64,000 bases of DNA from a bacterium (GTDB lineage: Bacteria > Auribacterota > Auribacteria > Auribacterales > Auribacteraceae), in contig JAHDNF010000003.1 of assembly GCA_018435605.1 (NCBI GenBank), positions 248,001-312,000 of the forward strand, read 5' to 3'. The notes beneath the pieces were generated by a model that worked only from the letters and a program-made list of their open reading frames with translations, was not told the origin of the DNA and searched no databases. The position numbers were made by a program, and so were the translations under genes. Positions 49,201-56,809 of this stretch are shown piece by piece (the stretch's first letter is position 1; every line of letters starts with the position of its first letter).

Positions 49201-52200
49201 CCGAAACAAGATTGCCCGGTATGCCGCGAACGACTACGCAGTTGGTGTCTTTCAGCACTAGTTTTGCCGATAAGTATTCTTTTAGCAGGGTGTTTTCCTG
49301 TTTTCCGAGTAGGGTTAAATAGTAACATAACTGTTGCCCTGTGATGATCAGGTTTCCGCCGGAATCAAGATAATCCATGATGTTGTCCTGTTCTTCGGTA
49401 GAAACATGGTAATTGCCCGATGTCAATCCTACCACCCATATAACTATACCGTTTTTATATTGAGCAAGAACATCCGCAGGAACTTCATCCTGAACAGGGG
49501 TATCCCACAGATCAAACTGGATTGACAAGGCGTTCAGGTCGTTTTTATAAATATCTATCAGGCCGGGTTCGTTTTTTGTGTCGTCGACCAATAAAATATT
49601 AGCCTGAGTGATAAACGGTATTGTTGTGAACAATATTTTTTGCGTATAAGTAAGGCTGTTGTTTAGCGCGTCACGGGCGTATACCTGAATTGAATAATCG
49701 CGCGGTGTCGTGTCGGTTGTCCAGCTGTTGGCGAAAATACCGTCGTTTTCGTATTCATCGCCATGCAATCCGTCATCAAAGAGCGGCAGAGTATCTATAA
49801 TAGTGTCGTTACTGCGGTCTTTTATTATCATTAATGCTTCTGTGATAGGGGAACCGTCTATAATAGTGGATTTGAATAATATTGTTTCGCCGGCAGAAAG
49901 ATATTTGGGCGATACACTGCTGTTGTGCGCATAAGGAGCTAAGGTATCTGTTACAGGTAAATCTGTCGATACAGTTGTCTCAAAATCGTTGCTTTTTATA
50001 GTAAGTGAGGCTGAGAATGTGTAGTTATGTGGAACCGTGTATGCAGGTTTGACGTACAGTTTATTCTTTGATATGGTTGCAGATTCTCCTACAGACAGAG
50101 CTGGTGTGTCAATAGCGTAAATATAATAATCATCCATATATTGGTCTTGAATAAACACGGTTGCCTTTCCTGCAGATAGTGTGGCGGTACCGGTATTTTC
50201 TATAATAAACGAAATATTTGATTTTGTTCCGGGATGCAATGAGGTGTCCCCTTCAATCACCACCGTAGCCGAAATAAAAGGAGACGGATAAGTCGTAAAA
50301 TATTTTTTATTGGATACAGAGATATTTCCGAGCGTATCCTGTGCGCGGATAGTATAATAATATGAATATTCCGATTCGCTGTCCGTTGTGAAATATCCGG
50401 CGTATATCGAATCGGAAGCGGTAATGTCCGGAGCGGTTGCGCTGTCGTTCATAGTTATGTCCGCTACCGGAGTATCGTTATCGTAAAAAATGGATGCGGT
50501 TACACCGTTTATTCCATCGGAGTCGGTAACATTTGCCGATATTGTAACCGTATCACCGGGCTCAAGTATAGACGGAGTATGTTCTACGTCCTTAATAAAA
50601 GGCGCTACAGGTGATAGATATGCAGAAAGCTCAAATCCGGCGAGTTCCTGCTGTATAAAAAATCTGAAAAAATGAAAGTTGTGTTTGCCTTCCGAATAGA
50701 AGCAAAATTTATCGTTTATCATCGATATGTCGCTTACCGAACCGAGCGCGTAATAGTCGGCTATCGGTTGAGGGTTTTCGGGGTTAAAAAAGAGTATTTC
50801 CGGCTGTTGTGGATCAGCCCCCCATAGGCTTACCGCTATATTTTTGCCGTCAGGGGAAATAACTATTTCATCAACGGCATTAGGTACGGGTATACCGAAA
50901 ATGTCGTCGCTGGGTGTGTTGTCGCGGTTTTTTAGGAGTCTATAGGTATATAACGGTTTATTTGAGGATTTATCGAATACATATATTTCTATACCGTAGT
51001 CGTCGAGGCCGTAGAATCCGGCTATAAGCCTTTGGCAGGTAACAATAGTCTGGCCGTTGCCTGAAATCGCGGTACGGAAAATAGTTTCGTTATTACCGGG
51101 GTTGAAGTCCCACACTTTTTCGTATGTTTTTCCATTCCAACGCCTGAGTGTCAGTAAGGATGTTTTTGAGGATCCTACCAGATAGGTTCCGTCATTGTTG
51201 ATGGTATAAGTCCTGTTGGCGTATTCTCCCGACCATCTAAGCGTCTGAAGGGTTTTATCCAAGACGTAAGTTTTATTGAGGTCGCTGAAAAGCACAAGAG
51301 AACCGTCTGCGGATATGGAAAAACCGCTGTTAGAAAGGTTGTGTGTCTGATGGCTGTACACAAATTCCGGAAAGCTCGATAACCGGTTGAAAATATATAT
51401 TATGCAATGTTTTTTCAATGAGTCTTCACTGTATACTGCGATAGTACTGCCGTCACGCGATACAACGACTTCAGAGGGTATATGATTCGACGGAAACGTA
51501 TATTGCCATTGAGCGGCGGAAGTCGAGCTATTAAATGAAAACAACTGGTATGTCGAACCGGTTTTGCTGATCATAGCGATATGATTACTTGCTTCCGATG
51601 CGTCTGCGGATACTGGCGATATGGAAGTAACCTGCCATAACTGTAATCCGTAGTTGGTGTTATCGAGGATTTGAATTTTATTCGAATATATGGTTAACAG
51701 CTTTGTTCCACCTTCTAAAAGCCGCATACCGGTAAGTCCTGATATATCGGTAAACCATGATAAATTGGATGGTTTTGAAGATGTTATAAGATGATACGCA
51801 CCGGTAGTATTGTTTTCCCCGAGTACTTCTATATAATATGTACCGGTAGCAGGCAGTGCGATATTGCGTAAAAAAGGGTCTGAATGGTAATTATAATCAT
51901 TGTTGTTAGCGATGATGTTTAATCCGCTGTCATATAAATTCAATTTTGAATTAAGCGGTGAGGATATGTCCTGAGCGTCGATATTGAGGGTGATTTTATC
52001 TCCCGACTGTCCTGAAAAGGCAAACCAGTCTTTATCAGGGTTTGACGCTAAACCGCTTTCAGGGTCTATTTTGGTTCTGCCGTTACCGTGAATAAGTTGG
52101 CGGTTTGAGGTTATCGTTGTTGGCGATGCCTCGGCATAGTTGTTGTTCGGTTCGAATGGGTCTGGTTGTTCTTTATTAAACAGGATTTGCACGCGATAGT

Positions 52201-53902
52201 CGTTCAGGGTAGCGGTATCTTGGAAGACGACAAAACCGTCGTAAATGTATGGCAACGTAGACAATGACGGCAAAACGGATGTGTCTACAGTAAGATAGAC
52301 TGTTACGGCGGTTGACGAGCCGTTTGATACGCTGACAGGATTACTTGAAAAAGATACGCTGATGCCTGATGGCATGTCTGCTGACCAAGAAAGAAAAAAT
52401 TCCCGTGGTTCCGTCGTGATATTTTTTATTTCTAGAGTTGTATTAGCCTGCCATATCGGAAGTGTGTCATTTATTGACTCTAAATATACAACCGCAGGAG
52501 AAACAATAGCTGATACGTCGAGTGCATTTTCCAGATTTATCAGGCCGCTACCTTGAGTCAATGCGTCTTCTCCGATGGATGTTGCCGTTTCCCTCAATAA
52601 ATTTTTTATTTCAAGCGGTCCGAGAAAAGGATATACCTGTCGCACAATCGCGGCGGCTCCCGCAACGTATGGAGTTGCCATAGACGTGCCGGATTTAAAC
52701 CCGTATTTTCCGTCGGGTAATGTAGAATAGATACTGACACCGGGCGCCAGCACGTCCGGTTTGGGTAGAAAAATATTGTTTGTAGGTCCGCGCGAACTGA
52801 ACACAGCTATTCTATTATCAAGATCCGATGCGCCGACAGTGATTGCGTCGCGAGCCGAACCGGGTGATGTTATGGAGTAATAATTGTATTCGTTACCAGC
52901 GGCGACAACACATACTATGCCTTCAGCAACAGCATTGTCTACTGCCATCGACAATGCGTCATCAGGGTTGCCGTATCCGCCTATACTGATGCTTACTACA
53001 TGTGCCGCGTCTGGGGTTAGTGGGTCGCCGTCGGGGTCTGCGGCTTTTTCCAGAGCGGCGATGATGTCCGAGAAAATACCGTTTCCGGCAGTGTTTAGTA
53101 CCTTGTAAGCGAGTATGCTTGCCCCGGGAGCTATACCTTTTAGCACACCGTTTGCCGCGGCGATACCCGCACAGTGTGTTCCGTGTCCGTTATCGTCCAT
53201 AGGGTCGTTGTCGTCATTGATAAAATCATAACCGGCAATAACTTTGTATAAAGGGCCTATCCCGCCTCCGAGATCTGGATGCAGGTAGTCTACGCCGGTA
53301 TCGATGATGGCTATAACCATTCCTTCTCCTGTCGCGCTTGAAGCCTGTGGGAAATAATCGGCGTTGAACGGAGGATCACTGTATGTGTCGCGCAGTGTTA
53401 CCGGTCGGTCAGGAAATATTTTTTGTACGTAGGGCAGGTTACTGACAAATTCCAGTTCCTCGTCGTCAAGTTTTGTGGCGGCGCCGTTGAACAGGTACGA
53501 AAAAGTTCTTTTTATTTTATCGGCGGCATCGTTATCCGAGTCGCTGTCTACGCCGGTCGAAAATCCGTTTTCGGAATCGTATTTACTGCGTACGTGATCG
53601 GACAGATCGTCTAAAAACCGGTTTTGAAGATTTTGTAGAGCGGTTTGTTTTTTTTGTAATTTGGTTGCTAGGTCTACGGGAGAAACCTGTGTTTCGCTGT
53701 TCATTTGTCTTTGTTTGACTTCTACAATCGGCGGGTCGGTGAACTGTACGATATAATTCTTAATTTCCTGTTGTTTTTGTTCGAGAAATTTGTCTATAGG
53801 TATATCATCGGACGCCGGAACGTAAATAGAACTGCAATTAAGCCATATAAGACTTAAAAGAAAGCAGGTTCTACGTATTATCGTATTTTTATGGCAGTTC
53901 AT
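40259..53902 (-). CDS. Giant secreted subtilase with six ~550-residue repeats (4547 residues)
   Basis: Signal peptide (residues 1-30, cleavage at VPA-S), I9-type propeptide (about 45-170), then an S8 protease domain with the complete triad D201 (IIDTGVD), H240 (NGHGTH), N337 (AAGN) and S407 (GTSMATP). A pre-peptidase C-type domain follows (DPFEPNNNY, near 585-710), then a WD-like beta region (about 715-1090). Six repeats of about 550 residues fill 1095-4385. Each has two domains with the acidic motif YDDGxHxDxxxxDxxY, a CARDB-like domain, and a Rossmann-like domain (LLVDD, FDxWD, GGNLLITG). The end carries thrombospondin-3-like calcium motifs (DNDGLTDAWE, DCDGLTNAQE, DTDNDSHSD) and a final beta-sandwich. 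The length and repeat load suggest a surface or extracellular protease. No sorting signal is visible at the C-terminus. Confidence 0.88.
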   Translation of the reverse strand: MNCHKNTIIRRTCFLLSLIWLNCSSIYVPASDDIPIDKFLEQKQQEIKNYIVQFTDPPIVEVKQRQMNSETQVSPVDLATKLQKKQTALQNLQNRFLDDLSDHVRSKYDSENGFSTGVDSDSDNDAADKIKRTFSYLFNGAATKLDDEELEFVSNLPYVQKIFPDRPVTLRDTYSDPPFNADYFPQASSATGEGMVIAIIDTGVDYLHPDLGGGIGPLYKVIAGYDFINDDNDPMDDNGHGTHCAGIAAANGVLKGIAPGASILAYKVLNTAGNGIFSDIIAALEKAADPDGDPLTPDAAHVVSISIGGYGNPDDALSMAVDNAVAEGIVCVVAAGNEYNYYSITSPGSARDAITVGASDLDNRIAVFSSRGPTNNIFLPKPDVLAPGVSIYSTLPDGKYGFKSGTSMATPYVAGAAAIVRQVYPFLGPLEIKNLLRETATSIGEDALTQGSGLINLENALDVSAIVSPAVVYLESINDTLPIWQANTTLEIKNITTEPREFFLSWSADMPSGISVSFSSNPVSVSNGSSTAVTVYLTVDTSVLPSLSTLPYIYDGFVVFQDTATLNDYRVQILFNKEQPDPFEPNNNYAEASPTTITSNRQLIHGNGRTKIDPESGLASNPDKDWFAFSGQSGDKITLNIDAQDISSPLNSKLNLYDSGLNIIANNNDYNYHSDPFLRNIALPATGTYYIEVLGENNTTGAYHLITSSKPSNLSWFTDISGLTGMRLLEGGTKLLTIYSNKIQILDNTNYGLQLWQVTSISPVSADASEASNHIAMISKTGSTYQLFSFNSSTSAAQWQYTFPSNHIPSEVVVSRDGSTIAVYSEDSLKKHCIIYIFNRLSSFPEFVYSHQTHNLSNSGFSISADGSLVLFSDLNKTYVLDKTLQTLRWSGEYANRTYTINNDGTYLVGSSKTSLLTLRRWNGKTYEKVWDFNPGNNETIFRTAISGNGQTIVTCQRLIAGFYGLDDYGIEIYVFDKSSNKPLYTYRLLKNRDNTPSDDIFGIPVPNAVDEIVISPDGKNIAVSLWGADPQQPEILFFNPENPQPIADYYALGSVSDISMINDKFCFYSEGKHNFHFFRFFIQQELAGFELSAYLSPVAPFIKDVEHTPSILEPGDTVTISANVTDSDGINGVTASIFYDNDTPVADITMNDSATAPDITASDSIYAGYFTTDSESEYSYYYTIRAQDTLGNISVSNKKYFTTYPSPFISATVVIEGDTSLHPGTKSNISFIIENTGTATLSAGKATVFIQDQYMDDYYIYAIDTPALSVGESATISKNKLYVKPAYTVPHNYTFSASLTIKSNDFETTVSTDLPVTDTLAPYAHNSSVSPKYLSAGETILFKSTIIDGSPITEALMIIKDRSNDTIIDTLPLFDDGLHGDEYENDGIFANSWTTDTTPRDYSIQVYARDALNNSLTYTQKILFTTIPFITQANILLVDDTKNEPGLIDIYKNDLNALSIQFDLWDTPVQDEVPADVLAQYKNGIVIWVVGLTSGNYHVSTEEQDNIMDYLDSGGNLIITGQQLCYYLTLLGKQENTLLKEYLSAKLVLKDTNCVVVRGIPGNLVSDGYWFTLPNQFYTGEIDPISPAASLLRYDVVNGGGVIYSSGSAAVINTTENFRAVLFDLDISGLYNTTDRQEFLNTLINYISSPKIADVAVMPTILQPEQSVQILASVYDVDDIVSVHASILDNSQTTVLDTIQLFDDGAHNDGEPDDHVYGNTYTTSSTPQDYYVTVTAFDTFGNESKSIEPVFFSTMPNPNLAITNVSPYTTDHFAPNSLTYFDISVLNNGTLAVSNLSVVLSLHDPFVQYYLTYERTLPAINVGETQSTTGGKFYIKLSPDAPHNHEITLNFKFTDTSDKEYHASYTITVQDTLPPVVSLFNITPRTVAAGCPITITAKVVDGMDIGAVNAYIYSSDGSKSWSLTLYDDGLHSDSAPNDSLFANVFTTDSLPLSYFINLTISDSLGNTSTIAPIDRFTTIPFIPVNRILIVDDTSSLQDQYHWIADYFATQNYPYDVWKTAERGEVPYSYMQEYISGAVMWCTAKSSTQTISVSEINTLSQFMDEGGNLLFTGEDTAYNINSIHGASFLNNYFNISFLKRDITIKSLVGVAGDTLTDGLSVPLTTNHTPGEISVSSPSLPIFYFDQSSGSGNIIGYGITGARLDAGIYKAVYLDFSWDGIMSSHDRKIFLKRTFEWFGVDQTPILASVDISPSAVEPDDAVLISADVDNPHLIKSIIASIYTGYEQPVATILLFDDGTHGDILASDSIFSRSFLTLSSEKEYFVDIQITKTDDTVLLYHNCGQFSTKQDPLLRYSGFRYKSNTLLEPGKTTYLSPAITNIGRKSAANVKCSISLRDKYISYYRTSALEYGTIAPGAKVYEEYDSFYISLKPECPHNYRFSGIVTITDISGKTTIDTIEFVTTDLTGPVITSITVSPQSTNPGGTTQFYATLTDSSPITSVQARVSTFNDTLIDTVQLSYYPAESRYGSTWQIPSTPEFYKVTILAEDNLGNQSVSSIEQWFNSKPFVKRNPLLVVIPKGLEPHVHPSVNALQSLGYAFDIWDRGLRGDITSYIPTQYTEATIIYCADTLSASNTISTSTQQMLIDHFNNDGNLLLEGANLVYNLTNSGLTANTLINSIFKVDYVSYRMYIDTILGVPGGVYDHDTFTLTGNLAGEITVNDTSARGQLKVKASVNPDQVQQYGYIATSVTGSGNSYRGLLFNFNIADIQYPDTRESVLNKGILWMQNNQSGARVTDFSVSPFIQNPSGVFTFQATIEDTAGVNVALLYIYNESGALVTTIMLYDDGDHGDGDPYDFVYGRQWTAPATPAYYTANLLVQNNDGKEYFFENIFRFSTTAVPWLFYDSAVPTYYGQFLTGITNYFDLYIANNGTATAHDVKVMLSTDDPRITYITGSPPFTYGTIEPSATKKQNGSRYSFRTATNCPNATDIQFTINISSSSYTFTDKFTLTIYDQSAPTISNQKLSPQYPNAGSAVDITANVSDASQISTVWADIELLSGAPVIRVFLYDDGLHNDQNDNDTLYGNSITLPAMQNDYKVRFYAQDILGNGAYSYTELWFSTRPFEQKNNILVVSYHAQNPMLPTPLESTLKRLGYPFDIWRTTLRGDCDSSVLEGYTDGIVIWDTKTAAYSTFSQDTQQIISDYLDNNGNFLLVGEQNVYYISNGGKNINTLLDNYFNVLYIRRSAPQKQLIGKMGDSIGNGVTLDLQYNRAGEIDTEFPAEPVLYLHPDDTSLSTGTAAVKIDTGSYKAVLFDLQFDTIRYTSQQDKLLAQTIAWFNVSTVPRLLACNVYPAATVIGEPVTITAELSDTSYISSATVTLTDNDGIFIETISLYNDATHGDTTANDTIFTKIYTPLIAGTEYTISLHITTTDSKTYSFPDCGAFYTNARPVFVYETFSFQTGSSHFAPGAFTYFGITIRNIGTAGADNVQAVLSILDPYLAYNSTFAVSYGSMSINELKASDTNKYRIQPAYNCPNGYIFTGYLTVTDAQGNQSVDTISLTVTDTTAPYPETVTLSGTYFQVGEFMDIQTLIREGSGVKHVRALIESSGYSYTLPLYDTGNHADGKAGDSIFGNTFIIPFTPRSYTIKIYTEDILSNSNTWNTTKLFTSIPFIPQHRVLLLDDDGGSSNVEQQYKDLLTNLGYEYDYWDCNLRGDIDISTLLQYLDGCVLLFTGTNTATTRISATDQANYIAYLSAGGTMIVSGSDNGYLLTNYGAQSNVFLNDYLHAQYQGRSYNLRDITGVTGELFEGASATLAFAYAAESDPVPPGITALTYSGSSLPYTQSTASAAIKTDTGVYKTMFFDFRFVNINQQLQKEFLMKQTLEWILGPHITNPTISALHRLPGETIDISCAVNDIYLISSVIAQIEQPDETTVAEVILYDDGTGADILENDGIFTGRYTVPAGSFDYLIDLIAYNTNGNFGRLNNALSFSTKNIPYLTVTEFSSSDGSGFQAGKQNFIDIGVRNVGTLASQASTVSISINNTFVEQYHTGLVSYSIINPSVTIYAEPSPFFIEPTIFTNNGQKIQVTITMSGYDGSYNQYTYKETVLITIADNDAPILIYSEVSPQSAQTDSLITITAQIQEGTEVDYIQAVILSNDGIPLDTITLYDDGLHNDNQDNDFIFAGSWLTPSSQANYHITVSTADILGAVNTYSKIMSFTTKTFEQQHAILLVNADRDNDTAVNIMKTILDNTAAYDIWDMKYRGSITENLAQHYQYGAIILITGDNGITCLTAQDYDTLRTYLSTGGNLFISGRNIGYYTETDNEANYFLNQYLYAYSVQKQTGSTYLKSTNSTIGIPDIIDINSTTETGEIDVFTPAYSIFEYDTTLGAGQTFSSKTGGFAVETTIYRAICLDFGIEHIQSEVARSQLVSRSVKWLTDWDNDGLTDAWEFLYFGSRSPQSGSDDPDCDGLTNAQEEAFASNPLLFDTDNDSHSDLWEYIAGTNPNDPASKFVVGEIFLDNDGVTVTWESVPDKSYSIYYCQELPIFTLIDTVTANGPTTSYQDTGTPPDRPNPKDQPMGLYIIYIREE
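40740..50620 (-). repeat. Six tandem ~1.65-kb repeats inside the giant subtilase gene
   Basis: The Rossmann-like motif (LLVDDT and its variants, VVIPK, VVSYH, LLDDDG, LLVNAD) occurs six times. Its positions are near 49600, 47930, 46290, 44630, 42985 and 41335, a spacing of 1640-1670 bases. The repeats are diverged at the protein level and more so at the DNA level. Each unit contains two acidic DDGxHxD motifs, so the gene has about twelve. Confidence 0.85.
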
Positions 53903-53961
53903 GCATATATATATCCAAAATGGTTGCGAGCGTTATTATTTAAAAATCGGCGCAATTAAGG

Positions 53962-53984
53962 TTTCATGTTAACTGAACATGAAA
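53962..53984. promoter_or_regulatory. Perfect 9-bp inverted repeat in the leader of the giant subtilase gene
   Basis: TTTCATGTT, five bases, AACATGAAA. It sits between the predicted promoter (54042-54070) and the ATG at 53902. It could act as an operator or an RNA hairpin. Confidence 0.4.
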
Positions 53985-54041
53985 ATACATCATAATATTT
54001 TAAACACGGATTGTTTGTCATTTATTACCAATATCAAAATA

Positions 54042-54070
54042 ATTATACCATATTAGATATGTAAAGGCAA
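54042..54070 (-). promoter_or_regulatory. Probable sigma-70 promoter of the giant subtilase gene
   Basis: On the minus strand: TTGCCT (54065-54070), 17-base spacer, TATAAT (54042-54047) with an extended TGG before the -10 hexamer. Leader of about 130 nt. Confidence 0.55.
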
Positions 54071-54138
54071 AAAAGCGGCACAGAAATCATGCAAAAAAAT
54101 TGCGGGTTTCCTATATTGAAATTGAGTTTTTAAAGAAA

Positions 54139-55155
54139 TCAGATTTTTCGTTTGACCATACAGGAATCCGAAAATACCGGGAACTGCGCATTTGGAAACA
54201 CACTTTGAGCTTCTTTTAAAAGTAGAAACGGGTTTGAGTAGCGCAAAGACAAATGGATGAGAAACAAATTTTTTACGTCTGCCTCTTTAGCTATCAAGGC
54301 GGTTTGTTTAGCTGTCAGATGATAATATTGGCGCGCCAGCTTAATGTCTTTGTGAAGAAAAGTCGCTTCACAGTATAGCTGATCAGAGTTTTTCACAAAT
54401 TCCGTGATCTTCTTTTTCAAAGAATTGTTTAAGATTGTATCCGTTATATAACTGAGTTTGAACCCGGGTTCGTGTATGATCAAATTTTTATAGATAGCTT
54501 GCATAGGTATATTTGTGCCGTTGACCTGCATAGTATCGTTCGGGCTGAACGTTTTGTTTTTTAGCTGTTTTAGCCATTGTCCTTCCGGCAATCCCATTTC
54601 GCGCAGGCATTTTTTACGTATTCTGAAACGATCGTGTTCCGTAATGGAGTAACCTATAGAGGTTATGTCGTGGTTTAATCTTATGTATCGTATTTCGTAA
54701 TGATCGGTTTTGATGACCGGATTTTGTGCCGGAATTTTTTCCATAAAATGTTTTTTAGAAAAACCTTCACGGCATAAAAAAAGATATTTTTTTATGAGTC
54801 GCGCAGATATTTCCCAGACTTCGATTTCAAGCTGAGAATCATATATGAGATTCCACATATATCCTTGAAGGCGGTGATGGATTACATTAGCCATAGAATC
54901 CGGCCCGATTATACGGATTCGCTTATTTTCACGAAGGTTCATGCGCAAGATGTTATCGAATCCGATAAGATGGTCGATATGGGCATGTGATACCAAAAGG
55001 GTTCCGATGCGCAAAAATTCTTTCATGGAAACAGTGTGGTTGTTACCGCAATCTATCAGTATGGATTGAGCTTTACCCTGCACGTTTTTTACATCGACGT
55101 ATATGCTGTGGTCGTCGCGAAAAAATCCGACGGGTTTTGGGAACAGGAAGTTCAT
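54139..55155 (-). CDS. RNase Z-like metallo-beta-lactamase-fold hydrolase
   Basis: About 338 residues. The metal motif SHAHIDHLIG is near residue 62. A CEATF segment followed by HLTAKQTALIAKEADVKNLFLIHLSLRYS matches the C-terminal part of tRNase Z family proteins, including the His and Arg-Tyr near the active site. It may process tRNA 3-prime ends or act on another phosphodiester; sequence alone does not decide. I chose the ATG at 55155 (MNFLFPKP) because GGAA lies before it; an upstream ATG at 55203 is possible. It is divergent from the following gene across 54 bases. Confidence 0.75.
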   Translation of the reverse strand: MNFLFPKPVGFFRDDHSIYVDVKNVQGKAQSILIDCGNNHTVSMKEFLRIGTLLVSHAHIDHLIGFDNILRMNLRENKRIRIIGPDSMANVIHHRLQGYMWNLIYDSQLEIEVWEISARLIKKYLFLCREGFSKKHFMEKIPAQNPVIKTDHYEIRYIRLNHDITSIGYSITEHDRFRIRKKCLREMGLPEGQWLKQLKNKTFSPNDTMQVNGTNIPMQAIYKNLIIHEPGFKLSYITDTILNNSLKKKITEFVKNSDQLYCEATFLHKDIKLARQYYHLTAKQTALIAKEADVKNLFLIHLSLRYSNPFLLLKEAQSVFPNAQFPVFSDSCMVKRKI

Positions 55156-55257
55156 AAAAATTCCGTATATGTTCAGATTAAGATTTACACGCGCAAGAAA
55201 CATATATTACACTATCGATATACAAAATGAAACATTTTTAACGGTGCGATATATACC

Positions 55258-56694
55258 ATGAATATCAATGAGATAGCACTTGCTCCGCAATTGGAACAAC
55301 TGATGTCCGACTACAAGCGATATCTGCGCTACGCCACAGAGGTGAAGCGTGATTTTGTGTATAATACTTTTGTCGAGAAATTGATCAAACTGCTGGGATG
55401 GGACCCTTGGAAATCGGACGAATACCAGCTGTTCACCGTGAGCGCCGGACAAGAAATGTTTTATGGCGCGAGATTGTTTGTGCCGGATAACAAAGGGATA
55501 GTGGTGGTGCATATAGATGACGCTAAACTATATGAGCCGGAATATCTGATATCCCAGCATCTTGACATGAGCTTTTACGTACACCTTGCGTTTATGGCGA
55601 TAGAAGAAAAATTTTCTACGGAAAACATTCAATTAGTATGGTTTACCTCGATATTAAAAAACTATTTGTACAATTATGACGACAAATCACCGCATTCTTT
55701 TTTTGTAGGAAAATTTGATGAATTTGAAAAATTGCACAGGTCGCAAATTACTCTGAGGTACGGTCATCATCAATTGGAAGGTAGTTCGAAGGATGCGGGG
55801 TTCAAGCTGGCGGTGTGGTTATATAATTGGCAGTCTCGTTTGAGTAAATCAGGCGTAGAACAACAGTGTATCAACGACTTGATTGACTGGCTTATTGCGG
55901 TTGCCATTATCAACAAATCCTCAATTAAACTGCTGGATACGGAAGACGAACATGTCGAGCCGGATAAGATGCTGTTTGAAAATCTGTTGATAAAATATAG
56001 ATTGAGTCAGATAAAAGAATTTTTGCTGGAAATTGATTTCAATCATATCATACCCAAAATTTACGATACATACAGGAAAAATTTTAATTTTCAGATGTAT
56101 CCCGCGGTAGAGGAATTACCGCATCTGGACAACAAAATGTTGGCTCAGTTGATAGAGGAAATTGTCTGTCTGTCTACGCAGTCGTTATCTTTAAAATCTT
56201 TGGCGCATGCGTATCATATTCTGACCGATGAGGATATTACCGGAAAACTGCCGATAAAGTCGACAGTTCCCGAATGGATATTGCCTCAACCGCTGTTGAA
56301 CAGATATGTCGATATTTCAAACAAAAAAGCCGAGGTGCTACTGGAAAGTGTTGTTCATATTGACGGCGACGATATCGGTCTTGTGATGAGTGTATACGAT
56401 TCGCTTGAGAAGATGTATACGTCTATAAATAAAGGAGTAACCAAGTTTAAACAGACGAAATACGAGTTGTTCGGCGACGACCTGTTCGATCGCAAAAAGA
56501 TTGTTTGCAACGCCCCTGCGCTGGTGTCCAATATAGGTTGTCAAATCATAGAGCATAATTTGCGGATAGTTATGCCCGAACCGTCGAAAAAACGTGCAAT
56601 AACCATACTACTTATAAAAAAAGCCGTTGAATCTATGGAAAAATGTTCTCCGCCGCGCATATTATTTCCCCACTCTATCAAGTTTGTCAGATAA
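55258..56694 (+). CDS. Degenerate Eco57I-like restriction-methylase relative, unknown function
   Basis: 478 residues. The N-terminus (FVYNTFVEKLIKLLGWDPWKS) has the shape of the HsdR_N-type nuclease domain found at the start of Eco57I-class enzymes, but the E-x-K catalytic segment reads VHIDDAK. The middle (LLIKYRLSQIKEFLLEID ... IYDTYRKNFNFQMY ... HLDNKMLAQLIEEI ... SLKSLAHAYHIL) follows the linker of those enzymes. Where the methylase motif DPACGSG is expected, the sequence is HIDGDDIG, followed by VYDSLEKMY as in real methylases. No NPPY is present. It thus looks like an inactive or repurposed descendant; the homology is my reading and not certain. It is alone, divergent from the RNase Z-like gene. 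Confidence 0.55.
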   Translation: MNINEIALAPQLEQLMSDYKRYLRYATEVKRDFVYNTFVEKLIKLLGWDPWKSDEYQLFTVSAGQEMFYGARLFVPDNKGIVVVHIDDAKLYEPEYLISQHLDMSFYVHLAFMAIEEKFSTENIQLVWFTSILKNYLYNYDDKSPHSFFVGKFDEFEKLHRSQITLRYGHHQLEGSSKDAGFKLAVWLYNWQSRLSKSGVEQQCINDLIDWLIAVAIINKSSIKLLDTEDEHVEPDKMLFENLLIKYRLSQIKEFLLEIDFNHIIPKIYDTYRKNFNFQMYPAVEELPHLDNKMLAQLIEEIVCLSTQSLSLKSLAHAYHILTDEDITGKLPIKSTVPEWILPQPLLNRYVDISNKKAEVLLESVVHIDGDDIGLVMSVYDSLEKMYTSINKGVTKFKQTKYELFGDDLFDRKKIVCNAPALVSNIGCQIIEHNLRIVMPEPSKKRAITILLIKKAVESMEKCSPPRILFPHSIKFVR

Positions 56695-56741
56695 AATCGG
56701 ATACTTTATAAAACCTTTATTTTTACATAATTCCCTTACTT

Positions 56742-56758
56742 AGGCACGGTTAATGCTT
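56742..56758 (+). promoter_or_regulatory. Sigma-54 promoter of the 38-residue ORF and the kinase gene
   Basis: AGGCACGGTTAATGCTT has GGCACG and TGCTT with GG (56743-56744) and GC (56755-56756) ten bases apart, a strong RpoN match. Transcription would start near 56768. Confidence 0.78.
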
Positions 56759-56809
56759 AAATTGCCTCCTGTTTAATTACTTAACATCATAAATCATCAG
56801 GAGGGGAGC

